Source: Granulosicoccus sp036478565 (GTDB lineage: Bacteria > Pseudomonadota > Gammaproteobacteria > Granulosicoccales > Granulosicoccaceae). From it: a stretch of DNA of 64,000 nt. Positions 52,202 through 59,881 of the stretch are shown here, piece by piece; within the stretch, counting starts at the first letter, position 1; each line of letters opens with the position of its first letter. The notes below the pieces were generated by a model. It ran no database searches and was not told the origin of the DNA. It saw only the letters and a program-made list of their open reading frames with translations. Both the position numbers and the translations under genes were made by a program. Location: assembly GCA_965224525.1 (NCBI GenBank), contig OZ245050.1, forward strand, positions 3,100,001 to 3,164,000, read 5' to 3'.

Positions 52202-52960
52202 ATGCCAGATCCCGACGGTGTCGATTCGCGACTATGGCGTGTTGATCCAGGTGCACTTGGTGGACCACCGCCCAGCGCCCTGTCCTGGAGCTCTCCCGCG
52301 CTGGAACAAATTCTTGTTCAATCATCAGTATTGTCATCGCCTTTCGGACGTAGACTATCGGCGATAGAATCGAAAATTATCAAGAGTGTTTTTAAAAACA
52401 GCGTCGACACATCAAGAATCAGAGTTATTCAAACATCCATTGCCAACGCACCTACAACACTCGGCAATCAAATACGAGTCAGCTCAAGTTGCCCGTTCGA
52501 TTCAATAGAGGGGAAGTCCATCCTGATACATGAAGCTGCCCATGTCTGGCAATATCAAACAGCTGGCACTGATTATATCTCTTGTTCTGCATTTCACCAG
52601 ATAAAGGCACATATCAGTACCGGCACTCGGAATTCAGCTTATTTTAACTATAAAATCACTTCCAAAAGCAAAATATCGGATTATCCAGCTGAACAACAAG
52701 CTCAACTAATAGAAGACTACTATTCAATTGCATTTCGATACGGGTCAGCCAGCACTCCACCAAGGTGGGTTCAGAAACGGAGAGAGAAATTTTCAGATCA
52801 CGAACGACTTATTAAATCTGTTCAGAGCTATGTACCAAAACCTCAGCAGCAAATATATAGCGATAGCCTGATGCGTGGTACTACTGGGGGGACGCGAATA
52901 TACCAACCGAAAAATACAAAAATAGCGCCTCTGGTGCCAATACTGGAGGTTAGGTTCTAG
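52202..52960 (+). CDS. Zincin-like protein with HEAAH motif, function unknown
   Basis: A 252-residue protein. An ATG at 52202 with GGAGG seven bases ahead fixes the start. The core ILIHEAAHVWQYQTAG has the H-E-x-x-H zinc-protease motif in the form seen in 'Vgr-related' or DUF4157-like proteins that travel with Rhs and secretion-system genes. No signal peptide, Rhs or secretion gene is nearby. The region is richer in A+T than its neighbours and uses more Ser, Lys, Tyr and Asn codons, which suggests recent acquisition. A third metal ligand was not identified. Confidence 0.6.
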   Translation: MPDPDGVDSRLWRVDPGALGGPPPSALSWSSPALEQILVQSSVLSSPFGRRLSAIESKIIKSVFKNSVDTSRIRVIQTSIANAPTTLGNQIRVSSSCPFDSIEGKSILIHEAAHVWQYQTAGTDYISCSAFHQIKAHISTGTRNSAYFNYKITSKSKISDYPAEQQAQLIEDYYSIAFRYGSASTPPRWVQKRREKFSDHERLIKSVQSYVPKPQQQIYSDSLMRGTTGGTRIYQPKNTKIAPLVPILEVRF

Positions 52961-53107
52961 TGTCAAGATTCACCTTGGTCACAGCCATACACTGGCCATT
53001 GCATCCATGAGGGATGTAACCGACAGGAGTTCAACTTCTGTCACTGACAGCCCCGGCAGAATCGATACAGCCCCTGTTTATCCGCTTGGCGCATGGTTTC
53101 TCCAGAC

Positions 53108-53131
53108 AGAAGCGTTCCCGCGGGAACGTTT
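53108..53131 (+). terminator. Intrinsic terminator between convergent genes
   Basis: The palindrome CGTTCCCGCGGGAACG (53113-53128) extends to a 9-bp stem AAGCGTTCC/GGAACGTTT and ends in TTTT. It lies between the metallopeptidase-like gene (plus) and the LysR gene (minus). A close copy, including the 13 bases upstream (TCCAGACAGAAGC), occurs at 62535. Confidence 0.55.
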
Positions 53132-53152
53132 TAGATATGATCAACTTCACTA

Positions 53153-54052
53153 TCATTCGGGTAGTGCCATCGAGATACACACATTTTTCATTTCTTCAAA
53201 GAAAACCCTCATGCGTCTGTTCATCTGCTGGTGATCGGAGTGAAGGAGGTATACGCCCCAGTTGGGCTGTTTTAATTCTGGCAGAACTTGAATAAGTTTT
53301 TTCCCATCGATCGCCTGCTTCACAATAAAATCCGGGAGGCGACTGATACCCAACCCCTTCACCGTGTCATCCAATAAAAACAGACCACTGTTGGAGTTTA
53401 AATAGGGGCTGAATTCGTGTGGTGTTGTCTTACCTTTGTCTGAAATGAAATTCCAGGTTCCCCGACGGGCTGTTCCAAAATGTAGCAGGTGGTGATTACG
53501 CAAGTCATCGAGTCTTGCCGGAGTCGAGTTAAAATTAAGGTAATTCGGGCTGGCACACAATACATGCTCCATTGTGCCAATGCGGTTGGCCGACGTATTG
53601 ATCTCCTCTGCGCCTGTTATGCGTATTGCAAAATCATAATTTTCTCTTTCAATATCGACAACGCGATCGTCGAAATCGACGGCTAACATAATCTCAGGAT
53701 ATTTTATCTTGAAAGACATCAAAGCTTCATTGAGATAACCCAATCCGAAATCACGCGGCACTGATACAGAAAGTGGACCAGAAAGATTGGCCGAGGCGCT
53801 CAGAAAATCTGCATCAATCTCATCAACCTCTGCAACTGCCCGCATAGCGCGTCGATAAAGTTCATTACCCGTTTCAGTCACTTTCCATGATCCTGGCCCT
53901 CGTTCTATCAACTTTGCTTCATAGCGATCTTCCAAAAGGGCAAGACGGCGGCTGACCGCTGATTTAGCGATATTCAGCGTTATTGCTGCCCGCGTAACGC
54001 TGCCCTCGTCAACCACCATCGCGTAAAGGCGCAGGTCCTCTATCTGTCCCAT
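53153..54052 (-). CDS. LysR-family transcriptional regulator
   Basis: A 299-residue regulator. The N-terminal winged helix reads DLRLYAMVVDEGSVTRAAITLNIAKSAVSRRLALLEDRYEAKLIERG. The effector domain follows (GPLSVSVPRDFGLGYLNEALMSFKIKYPEIMLAVDFDDRVVD...). The AAxxLxxAKSAVSRRLxxLE form is close to the CrgA/DmlR subgroup. The ATG at 54052 is preferred to a TTG at 54064. It is divergent from the MBL-hydrolase operon, with 100 bp and two palindromes between, so it probably regulates that operon and itself. Confidence 0.93.
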   Translation of the reverse strand: MGQIEDLRLYAMVVDEGSVTRAAITLNIAKSAVSRRLALLEDRYEAKLIERGPGSWKVTETGNELYRRAMRAVAEVDEIDADFLSASANLSGPLSVSVPRDFGLGYLNEALMSFKIKYPEIMLAVDFDDRVVDIERENYDFAIRITGAEEINTSANRIGTMEHVLCASPNYLNFNSTPARLDDLRNHHLLHFGTARRGTWNFISDKGKTTPHEFSPYLNSNSGLFLLDDTVKGLGISRLPDFIVKQAIDGKKLIQVLPELKQPNWGVYLLHSDHQQMNRRMRVFFEEMKNVCISMALPE

Positions 54053-54068
54053 TAGGTTCTCCAAATTA

Positions 54069-54115
54069 GAACAACATGTTCATTTATTTCAATCTAGTTG
54101 CATATGTTGGAACAT
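54069..54115. promoter_or_regulatory. Two inverted repeats between lysR and the MBL operon (likely LysR sites)
   Basis: GAACAACATGTTC (54069-54081; arms GAACA/TGTTC) and ATGTTGGAACAT (54104-54115; arms ATGTT/AACAT) lie 22 bp apart in the divergent intergenic region. LysR-type regulators bind such interrupted dyads in pairs at divergent promoters. Confidence 0.5.
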
Positions 54116-54154
54116 GCTAAGTTTCGTGTCAATCAACAACTATTGGAGATAACC

Positions 54155-55117
54155 ATGAAAAACTTGGTATTGGGTGTGGTCATCGCGATTGGATTTTCGG
54201 GAGCAGCAGCTATCGCTCAAGAACCAGTTTGGGATGGCAATACCGTTGTGCTTAAATCACAAAAACTGGCGACAGGCGTATTCGCTGTTATTCCAACCGG
54301 AGCCGACGAAATGGCCGACAAAGGCCTGCCAATTGCGACTACATCCGGTTTTGTCATCGGCACAAAAAGCGTGTTGGTCATCGACACCATGCTGAACGAA
54401 CGCCTTAACAAGCAACTGATGAAACTCATCGGTGATCAGACTGATCTGCCGGTGCAATATGCCGTGAATACGAGTTTCCACGGTGATCATGCTTATGGCA
54501 ATCAGTATCTGCCTGAAAGTACGTTGATCATTCAGCACAGTTTCGCGTCAGAGTACATCACTAAGCACCTTGAGGCCGACAAGGCGTTTATGATCCAGAA
54601 TTTTGGCAAAGGTCGTGGTATTGAGGAAATCAAAGTGACCATAGCCGATATTCTTGTTGCCAACAAAGGCAAGATCAGCGTTAACCTTGGCGATATAATT
54701 GTTGAAATTCACGACTACGGTTTTGCCCAGACAGGCGGTGACCTTTTTGTTTCTGTGCCCGCTGCCAATGTGTTGTGGACTGGCAATCCCGTGTTAGCAA
54801 AAGCACCAGCTTTGCCGTGGCTATTGGACGGTCATCTGGTCGAAACTCGCGATACCCTACAGCGGGTCTACGATACCTTCGACAAAATCACCAAAGTTGT
54901 ACCAGGTCACGGGCCAGTCACTGACGTCAAGGCCATTAAATGGCACATCGACTACCTGAGCGAGATAGAGAAAGAGGTTAAATCTGCGATTGCAGATGGC
55001 CTCAGCCTTGAGGAGACGGTTAAACAGGTAGAACTGCTGGACTTCCAGGGCTATGCGCTGTTCGGTTGGGTGCATCCTGGTCTGAATGTCCCCGCCGCCT
55101 ATAACGATCTTAAGTAA
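54155..55117 (+). CDS. Secreted MBL-fold hydrolase
   Basis: A 320-residue metallo-beta-lactamase-fold protein with a signal peptide (MKNLVLGVVIAIGFSGAAAIAQE). The metal motif reads NTSFHGDHAYGN: the second His and the D-H pair of H-x-H-x-D-H are present, but the first His is Ser. Other ligands may be VPGHGPV. Close families include SoxH-like and quinoprotein-relay hydrolases. The lost His may leave a single-metal or altered site. The ATG at 54155 has TTGGAG ahead. It is the first gene of a redox operon controlled by the divergent LysR. Confidence 0.82.
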   Translation: MKNLVLGVVIAIGFSGAAAIAQEPVWDGNTVVLKSQKLATGVFAVIPTGADEMADKGLPIATTSGFVIGTKSVLVIDTMLNERLNKQLMKLIGDQTDLPVQYAVNTSFHGDHAYGNQYLPESTLIIQHSFASEYITKHLEADKAFMIQNFGKGRGIEEIKVTIADILVANKGKISVNLGDIIVEIHDYGFAQTGGDLFVSVPAANVLWTGNPVLAKAPALPWLLDGHLVETRDTLQRVYDTFDKITKVVPGHGPVTDVKAIKWHIDYLSEIEKEVKSAIADGLSLEETVKQVELLDFQGYALFGWVHPGLNVPAAYNDLK

Positions 55118-55161
55118 GCAAATACCTGCAGCCGATTCTCCTTACACGCAAAGGCAACATC

Positions 55162-56142
55162 ATGGGACTACTTCAAGAAGGCCAATGGGTAGACCAGTGG
55201 TACAACACCAGGGAAACTGGTGGCCAGTTCGTTCGCCGGGCACCAAGTTTCCGCAACTGGATTACAGCCGATGGCGCACCCGGCCCAAGTGGCGAGGGCG
55301 GATTCAATGCTCAGGCTGGTCGCTATCATCTCTATGTCTCACTTGCGTGCCCCTGGGCGCACAGAACATTAATTTTTCGAACGCTCAAGGGGTTGGAAAA
55401 CACGATCTCCGTCTCAGTCGTGCATTGGTACATGGCCGAAAACGGCTGGTCCTTTCAGCCCGGTGATGGTGTTGTTTTAGACTCGGTAAACGGTGCGGAT
55501 TACCTCCATCAGATCTACACCGCCGCAAAGTCCGACTATTCAGGCCGGGTCACGGTGCCTGTTCTCTGGGACAAGAAAACCAGGACAATCGTCTCGAACG
55601 AATCGTCGGAAATCATCCGCATGTTTAATACAGCCTTTGATGAAATCGGCGCCAGCCAGGGGGACTTCTACCCGGAGCCATTACGAGCGGAAATTGATGT
55701 TTTGAACAAGCGTATTTACAACACCGTGAACAACGGCGTCTACAAGGCCGGTTTCGCCACCACCCAGGAAGCCTATGACGAGGCTGTGGTACCGCTCTTT
55801 GAAACGCTCGATTGGCTCGAAGAACACCTTTCCAGGCAGCGTTATCTGCTGGGAAATGCTATCACTGAGGCCGACTGGAGACTGTTCACCACGCTGGTGA
55901 GATTCGACCCGGTTTATGTCGGTCATTTCAAATGCAATATCCGCCGGATTGCCGATTATTCAAACCTGTCTGGCTATGTCCGCGAGCTCTATCAGCAGCC
56001 CGGCGTAGCAGCGACTGTTGACATGCAGCACATCAAGAATCATTACTACACCAGCCATGAAACGGTAAACCCGTCGCGTGTAATCGCAATGGGTCCACAA
56101 ATTGACTATACCTCGCCGCACGACCGCGCAAAGTCAGGATAA
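55162..56142 (+). CDS. Glutathionyl-hydroquinone reductase (YqjG/ECM4-like), copy 1
   Basis: A 326-residue glutathione transferase of the Xi class. The catalytic Cys lies in YHLYVSLACPWAHRTLIFRTLKGL. The C-terminal domain includes NGVYKAGFATTQEAYDEAVVPLFETLDWLEEHL and EADWRLFTTLVRFDPVYVGHFKCN, with the characteristic Tyr residues. It reduces glutathionyl-hydroquinones formed when GSH adds to quinones. It lies 44 bp after the MBL gene. A second, diverged copy lies 2.3 kb downstream. Confidence 0.93.
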   Translation: MGLLQEGQWVDQWYNTRETGGQFVRRAPSFRNWITADGAPGPSGEGGFNAQAGRYHLYVSLACPWAHRTLIFRTLKGLENTISVSVVHWYMAENGWSFQPGDGVVLDSVNGADYLHQIYTAAKSDYSGRVTVPVLWDKKTRTIVSNESSEIIRMFNTAFDEIGASQGDFYPEPLRAEIDVLNKRIYNTVNNGVYKAGFATTQEAYDEAVVPLFETLDWLEEHLSRQRYLLGNAITEADWRLFTTLVRFDPVYVGHFKCNIRRIADYSNLSGYVRELYQQPGVAATVDMQHIKNHYYTSHETVNPSRVIAMGPQIDYTSPHDRAKSG

Positions 56143-56146
56143 AAAC

Positions 56147-57691
56147 ATGAATAATTCCGTTCCAATTATCGCCTCCAAATCCCCTGCAAGACTCGAACTG
56201 GAAAAAGGAAAAGACTATTTCTGGTGCCGCTGTGGCAAATCGAAGAGCCAGCCTTTCTGTGACGGTTCGCATGCGGGTAGCGACATGACTCCGCTTAAGT
56301 TCAGCGTCGAAAAATCCGGGGCAGCATCTTTATGTCAATGCAAAGCCAGTGGAAATTCCCCCTTCTGCGATGGGTCTCACGCGACTCTTGGCGATCTTGA
56401 AGTGGGCGATGCGGCACCGGAACCAACGTCAAATTCATCCCTGCCCACCGCAGTCCCAACACCCGAAGAGCCAACCGTTGCGCGTATCCATGAACTGGCC
56501 CGTGATGGGTTGTCCAAGCTTGGACATCATGGTGAAATGGGCGCGATGGGTGTGCCGCGCAAAGATTTGCCGCATTGGGATGACATCCAGATCTTACCGG
56601 CACAGATGGCGCGTAAACCATTGTTGGATGACGCGGAAGTTGCGACAAATGTAACTATTGGCCCTCGCGCTGCGAAACCACTGCAATTGAAGATACCGTT
56701 GTTTGTGTCAGATATGAGTTTTGGCGCATTGTCTGAAGAAGCTAAAGTGGCACTTGCACGAGGAGCCGAATTAGCAGGCACGGGAATTTGTTCGGGCGAA
56801 GGCGGCATGCTGGCAGAAGAGCAGGCGGAGAATTCAAGTTACTTCTACGAGATTGCCTCTGCGAAATTTGGTTGGAAACCTGATTTGGTGGACCGTGTTC
56901 AAGCGTTCCACTTCAAGGGCGGTCAAGGGGCAAAAACCGGAACCGGCGGGCATTTGCCCGGCGACAAGGTGCAAGGCAAGATTGCCGATGTGCGCGGGCT
57001 TGAACCGGGACAAAGTGCCATTTCTCCTGCGACCTTCCCTGATCTAGTCACTCCGAACGATTTCCGTAAAATTGCGGATGAAGTACGTGAACGATCTGGC
57101 GGTATTCCGATCGGTTTCAAGCTGTCCGCAAATCATATCGAAGATGACATCGACTTCGCACTGGAAGCCAGCGCAGACTACATCATCCTCGATGGACGAG
57201 GTGGCGGTACGGGTGCGGCTCCATTGATCTTTCGCGATCATATCTCGGTGCCAACAATCCCGGCGCTTGCGCGGGCTCGCAAACATCTGGATGCCAAAAC
57301 GGGCAGCGAGGTCACGCTAATCATCACAGGCGGTCTGCGCGTAGCCGAGGACTTTACAAAAGCGCTGGCAATGGGTGCGGATGCCATTGCCCTCAGCAAT
57401 TCCGCCATGCAAGCGGTTGGTTGCATCGCTGCGCGCATGTGTCATTCCAATAATTGCCCGGTTGGCATAGCCACCCAAAAGCCGGAATTGCGTAAGCGTT
57501 TGCCTGTTCAGCCTGCAGCAGAAAAACTTGCGCGTTACTTCGCTGCTTCAACGGAACTCATGCAAGTTCTGGCGCGAGCTTGTGGGCACAGCAGCCTTTC
57601 TGATTTCACACATCTCGACATCACAACATGGAAACGCGAGATGGCTGATCTGAGCGGCGTGCGCTTTGCAGGCCTTGGCATAAGGAATTGA
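56147..57691 (+). CDS. CDGSH-type iron-sulfur / glutamate synthase FMN-domain fusion
   Basis: A 514-residue fusion. Two CDGSH iron-sulfur modules lie at about residues 25-45 (FWCRCGKSKSQPFCDGSHA) and 62-82 (CQCKASGNSPFCDGSHA). They are followed by a glutamate-synthase-like FMN barrel (KIPLFVSDMSFGALSEEAKVALARGA... GGQGAKTGTGGHLPGDKV... ADYIILDGRGGGTGAAP). A Cys group, CIAARMCHSNNCPVGIATQ, resembles the 3Fe-4S site of glutamate synthase. The glutaminase domain is absent, so it is not a normal GOGAT. I infer an FMN/Fe-S oxidoreductase. The ATG at 56147 lies 4 bp after the GST stop, with AGGA upstream. Confidence 0.85.
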   Translation: MNNSVPIIASKSPARLELEKGKDYFWCRCGKSKSQPFCDGSHAGSDMTPLKFSVEKSGAASLCQCKASGNSPFCDGSHATLGDLEVGDAAPEPTSNSSLPTAVPTPEEPTVARIHELARDGLSKLGHHGEMGAMGVPRKDLPHWDDIQILPAQMARKPLLDDAEVATNVTIGPRAAKPLQLKIPLFVSDMSFGALSEEAKVALARGAELAGTGICSGEGGMLAEEQAENSSYFYEIASAKFGWKPDLVDRVQAFHFKGGQGAKTGTGGHLPGDKVQGKIADVRGLEPGQSAISPATFPDLVTPNDFRKIADEVRERSGGIPIGFKLSANHIEDDIDFALEASADYIILDGRGGGTGAAPLIFRDHISVPTIPALARARKHLDAKTGSEVTLIITGGLRVAEDFTKALAMGADAIALSNSAMQAVGCIAARMCHSNNCPVGIATQKPELRKRLPVQPAAEKLARYFAASTELMQVLARACGHSSLSDFTHLDITTWKREMADLSGVRFAGLGIRN

Positions 57692-57696
57692 TCGAG

Positions 57697-57861
57697 ATGT
57701 GGGATAAGCGGTACAGTGGCGAAAGCTACGCTTACGGAACCGATGCAAACGACTTCCTGCGCGAACAGGAAACAATACGTCAAGTCCATGAAGGAGCGTT
57801 CCACAACGGAACTTCAGCCGTAGTTCAACTCGTTGCGCGCAAACGCATGACGGCTGACTGA
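57697..57861 (+). pseudogene. Internally deleted SAM-dependent methyltransferase remnant
   Basis: An open 54-codon frame joins the two ends of a class I methyltransferase. MWDKRYSGESYAYGTDANDFL is the usual N-terminus, and IRQVHEGAFHNGTSAVVQLVARK is the usual C-terminus. About 140 central residues, including the SAM-binding motif, are missing, while the frame is preserved. It starts 5 bp after the upstream stop and overlaps the next gene (TGATG). The deletion leaves no catalytic core, so I call it a pseudogene. Its translation may still couple the hemerythrin gene to the operon. Confidence 0.75.
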
Positions 57862-58427
57862 TGAAACAAGACTTCGATATCCGTACAGAAGGCATGCCGG
57901 AGGAAATGCAGCTTTTACTGCGCACCTATCCCCGCGACGGCTGGGAGGCACATCCGGGTTTCAAGGATAAAACGCGACAATGGCTGGGTGCCCACCAGAT
58001 GTTCCGGCGTCTTGGCGATCTCGTGCGATCCGAGACCGAAAGTTACCTGGACAAGGCCCGTGCACCTCGCGAATACGCTGCACGTCTGCACCACTACGGT
58101 GGCATCCTGGTGGGCAATCTTCACGGCCATCACGGCTGGGAGGATCACAGCTATTTTCCCGAACTGTCAGCTGCCGACCCGCGCTTTGATGCGGGGCTGA
58201 AGATACTGGAAAAGGATCACGAAGCGTTGAACCTGGTGTTGGAAACATTTACAGACTCAGCCAATCGCTTGATTAATCTGATTCAGCATGATGACAAATT
58301 AGCGCGTGATGAGGCTGGCAAGTTACATAGCACTATCGAGACAATCGAAGCATTCTTACAGCGCCACCTCAGTGATGAGGAAGAACTTGCTGTACCGATA
58401 ATCCTTCATCATCGTTTGCGCGGATAA
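57861..58427 (+). CDS. Hemerythrin-like (HHE) domain protein
   Basis: A 188-residue all-helical protein. Likely iron ligands lie in LHHYGGILVGNLHGHHGWEDHSYFPEL, EKDHEALNLVLE and FLQRHLSDEEELAVPIIL, the H...H-x3-E...H...H-x4-D/E pattern of hemerythrin folds. It could bind O2 or NO, or sense redox or iron. The ATG at 57861 overlaps the methyltransferase remnant stop. The operon context suggests defence against quinones or reactive species. Confidence 0.87.
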   Translation: MKQDFDIRTEGMPEEMQLLLRTYPRDGWEAHPGFKDKTRQWLGAHQMFRRLGDLVRSETESYLDKARAPREYAARLHHYGGILVGNLHGHHGWEDHSYFPELSAADPRFDAGLKILEKDHEALNLVLETFTDSANRLINLIQHDDKLARDEAGKLHSTIETIEAFLQRHLSDEEELAVPIILHHRLRG

Positions 58428-58446
58428 TAATTAGTGGGTTTAGGCT

Positions 58447-59499
58447 ATGACCAGAGATGAAGATCAGTCCGTTAAAACTTCCGTTGAAGAGTCTCAAGCT
58501 GGTGCGGGTGATCGCCGCAAAAAAGGCGAGTTTGTGCGTGGTGTAAGCGGCTTACGCCATGTTATTGGAGAAGACGCTGATTTTCCTCCAGAGCCAGATC
58601 GTTACCATCTGTTTGTCGCGTTCAATTGTCCCTGGAGTCATCGGGTCACCCTGGCGCGCAATATTCTCGGCTTGCAGGATAGCATCACCATGGACGTTGC
58701 TTTTCCCGGGCGCACCAATGAAGATGATCCGGTTGAGGCCAATCGCTGGGAGTTTAATCCGTCCCGTGTTGCTTCTCTCACAGGAACAACATTACCCGAA
58801 TGCACCCTGGAGACGGCAACCGAGCAGAACTTCCGCCTTGCGATACAAATCTATCGGACAGAGGGGTCAGAAGAGGCCAGTATTCCCATTCTTTATGACA
58901 AAAAATTAAAACGCATCGTTGCCAATGAAAGCGCTGACATCATACGCACATTAAACAAACAAGCGAGTGCTCTCGGTAGCTCCCTTACTGATAGCGAGCG
59001 AATAGACTTGTATCCGCAAGGCGTTGAACACCAGGAAATGCGCGCCGGGATCGATCAACTAAACGAACTGATTTACGTCAATATCAACAATGGCGCATAC
59101 AAGGCAGGTTTCTCCTCAAGGCAGGATGTTTATACAAACGCCTTCAAAAACTATTTCGATACGCTGGATATACTTGAAAAACGGTTGGCTGACAATCGTC
59201 CGTTTTTAACCGGCGAAAAATTCACGGAAGCTGACCTGCGTCTCTTCCCAACGCTCTATCGGCATGACCCAATTTATTACGTTCGCATGAAACTGAACGG
59301 CGCGCGCATTCTGGATTACCCGCACCTATGGCGTTGGCTCTGCCGCGTTTATGCATTACCCGGAGTCGCTGCGAGCAACTCGCTGACCCACTGCCGTCAG
59401 GGCTATTTTGGACGATCCTGGAATAATGTAGTCCCTCTCGGGCCATTAAAGCCAATGACGTATCCTGAAGCTTATCGGCATCCGGAACTGGCAGGATAG
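58447..59499 (+). CDS. Glutathionyl-hydroquinone reductase-like protein, copy 2
   Basis: A 350-residue Xi-class GST paralogue of the gene at 55162. The catalytic segment is YHLFVAFNCPWSHRVTLARNILGL. It has NNGAYKAGFSSRQDVYTNAFKNYFDTLDILEKRL and EADLRLFPTLYRHDPIYYVRMKLN. The N-terminus is longer and charged, and divergence from copy 1 is clear, so the substrates may differ. It lies 19 bp after the hemerythrin gene. A 58-bp degraded copy of its catalytic segment sits at 61262. Confidence 0.9.
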   Translation: MTRDEDQSVKTSVEESQAGAGDRRKKGEFVRGVSGLRHVIGEDADFPPEPDRYHLFVAFNCPWSHRVTLARNILGLQDSITMDVAFPGRTNEDDPVEANRWEFNPSRVASLTGTTLPECTLETATEQNFRLAIQIYRTEGSEEASIPILYDKKLKRIVANESADIIRTLNKQASALGSSLTDSERIDLYPQGVEHQEMRAGIDQLNELIYVNINNGAYKAGFSSRQDVYTNAFKNYFDTLDILEKRLADNRPFLTGEKFTEADLRLFPTLYRHDPIYYVRMKLNGARILDYPHLWRWLCRVYALPGVAASNSLTHCRQGYFGRSWNNVVPLGPLKPMTYPEAYRHPELAG

Positions 59500-59581
59500 T
59501 TTGTTCGACGCATTGACAGACCAGATCCCCTGGCGCTCTGATTCAGATAGAATGGAGAAACCACTACGGCTTACTGGTTTA

Positions 59582-59836
59582 ATGACAGACATACTTCTTA
59601 TATTTTCCCGTTTTGAGCAACACTTGAAATGGATCGCCCTGGCTCTCGGCATCCTTAGCACCATTGCCATCGTCCAGAATTGGTACCCCTATACTCTGTT
59701 TATTAGTTTGCCATTCTGCATAATCTGGACATACTGCGCATGGCTAAATACGGAGCGGCAGCTGAAGTACATAAACATAATTTTTACAGGTTTGTATCTT
59801 TACGGAATTGCGCGATATCTGATCGTTGAACAATAG
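59582..59836 (+). CDS. Small membrane protein, unknown
   Basis: An 84-residue frame from an ATG at 59582, with two or three hydrophobic helices (WIALALGILSTIAIVQNWY, TLFISLPFCIIWTYCAW, YINIIFTGLYLYGIARYLI). The spacing vaguely recalls PnuC-like or DUF small membrane proteins; I do not recognise it. Earlier starts (ATG at 59552, TTG at 59501) are possible. It directly follows the second GST gene. Confidence 0.55.
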   Translation: MTDILLIFSRFEQHLKWIALALGILSTIAIVQNWYPYTLFISLPFCIIWTYCAWLNTERQLKYINIIFTGLYLYGIARYLIVEQ

Positions 59837-59881
59837 TGGCACTCAGCATAGCAGCGAGCAGCTTCTGTCCTCCACGGCTAG

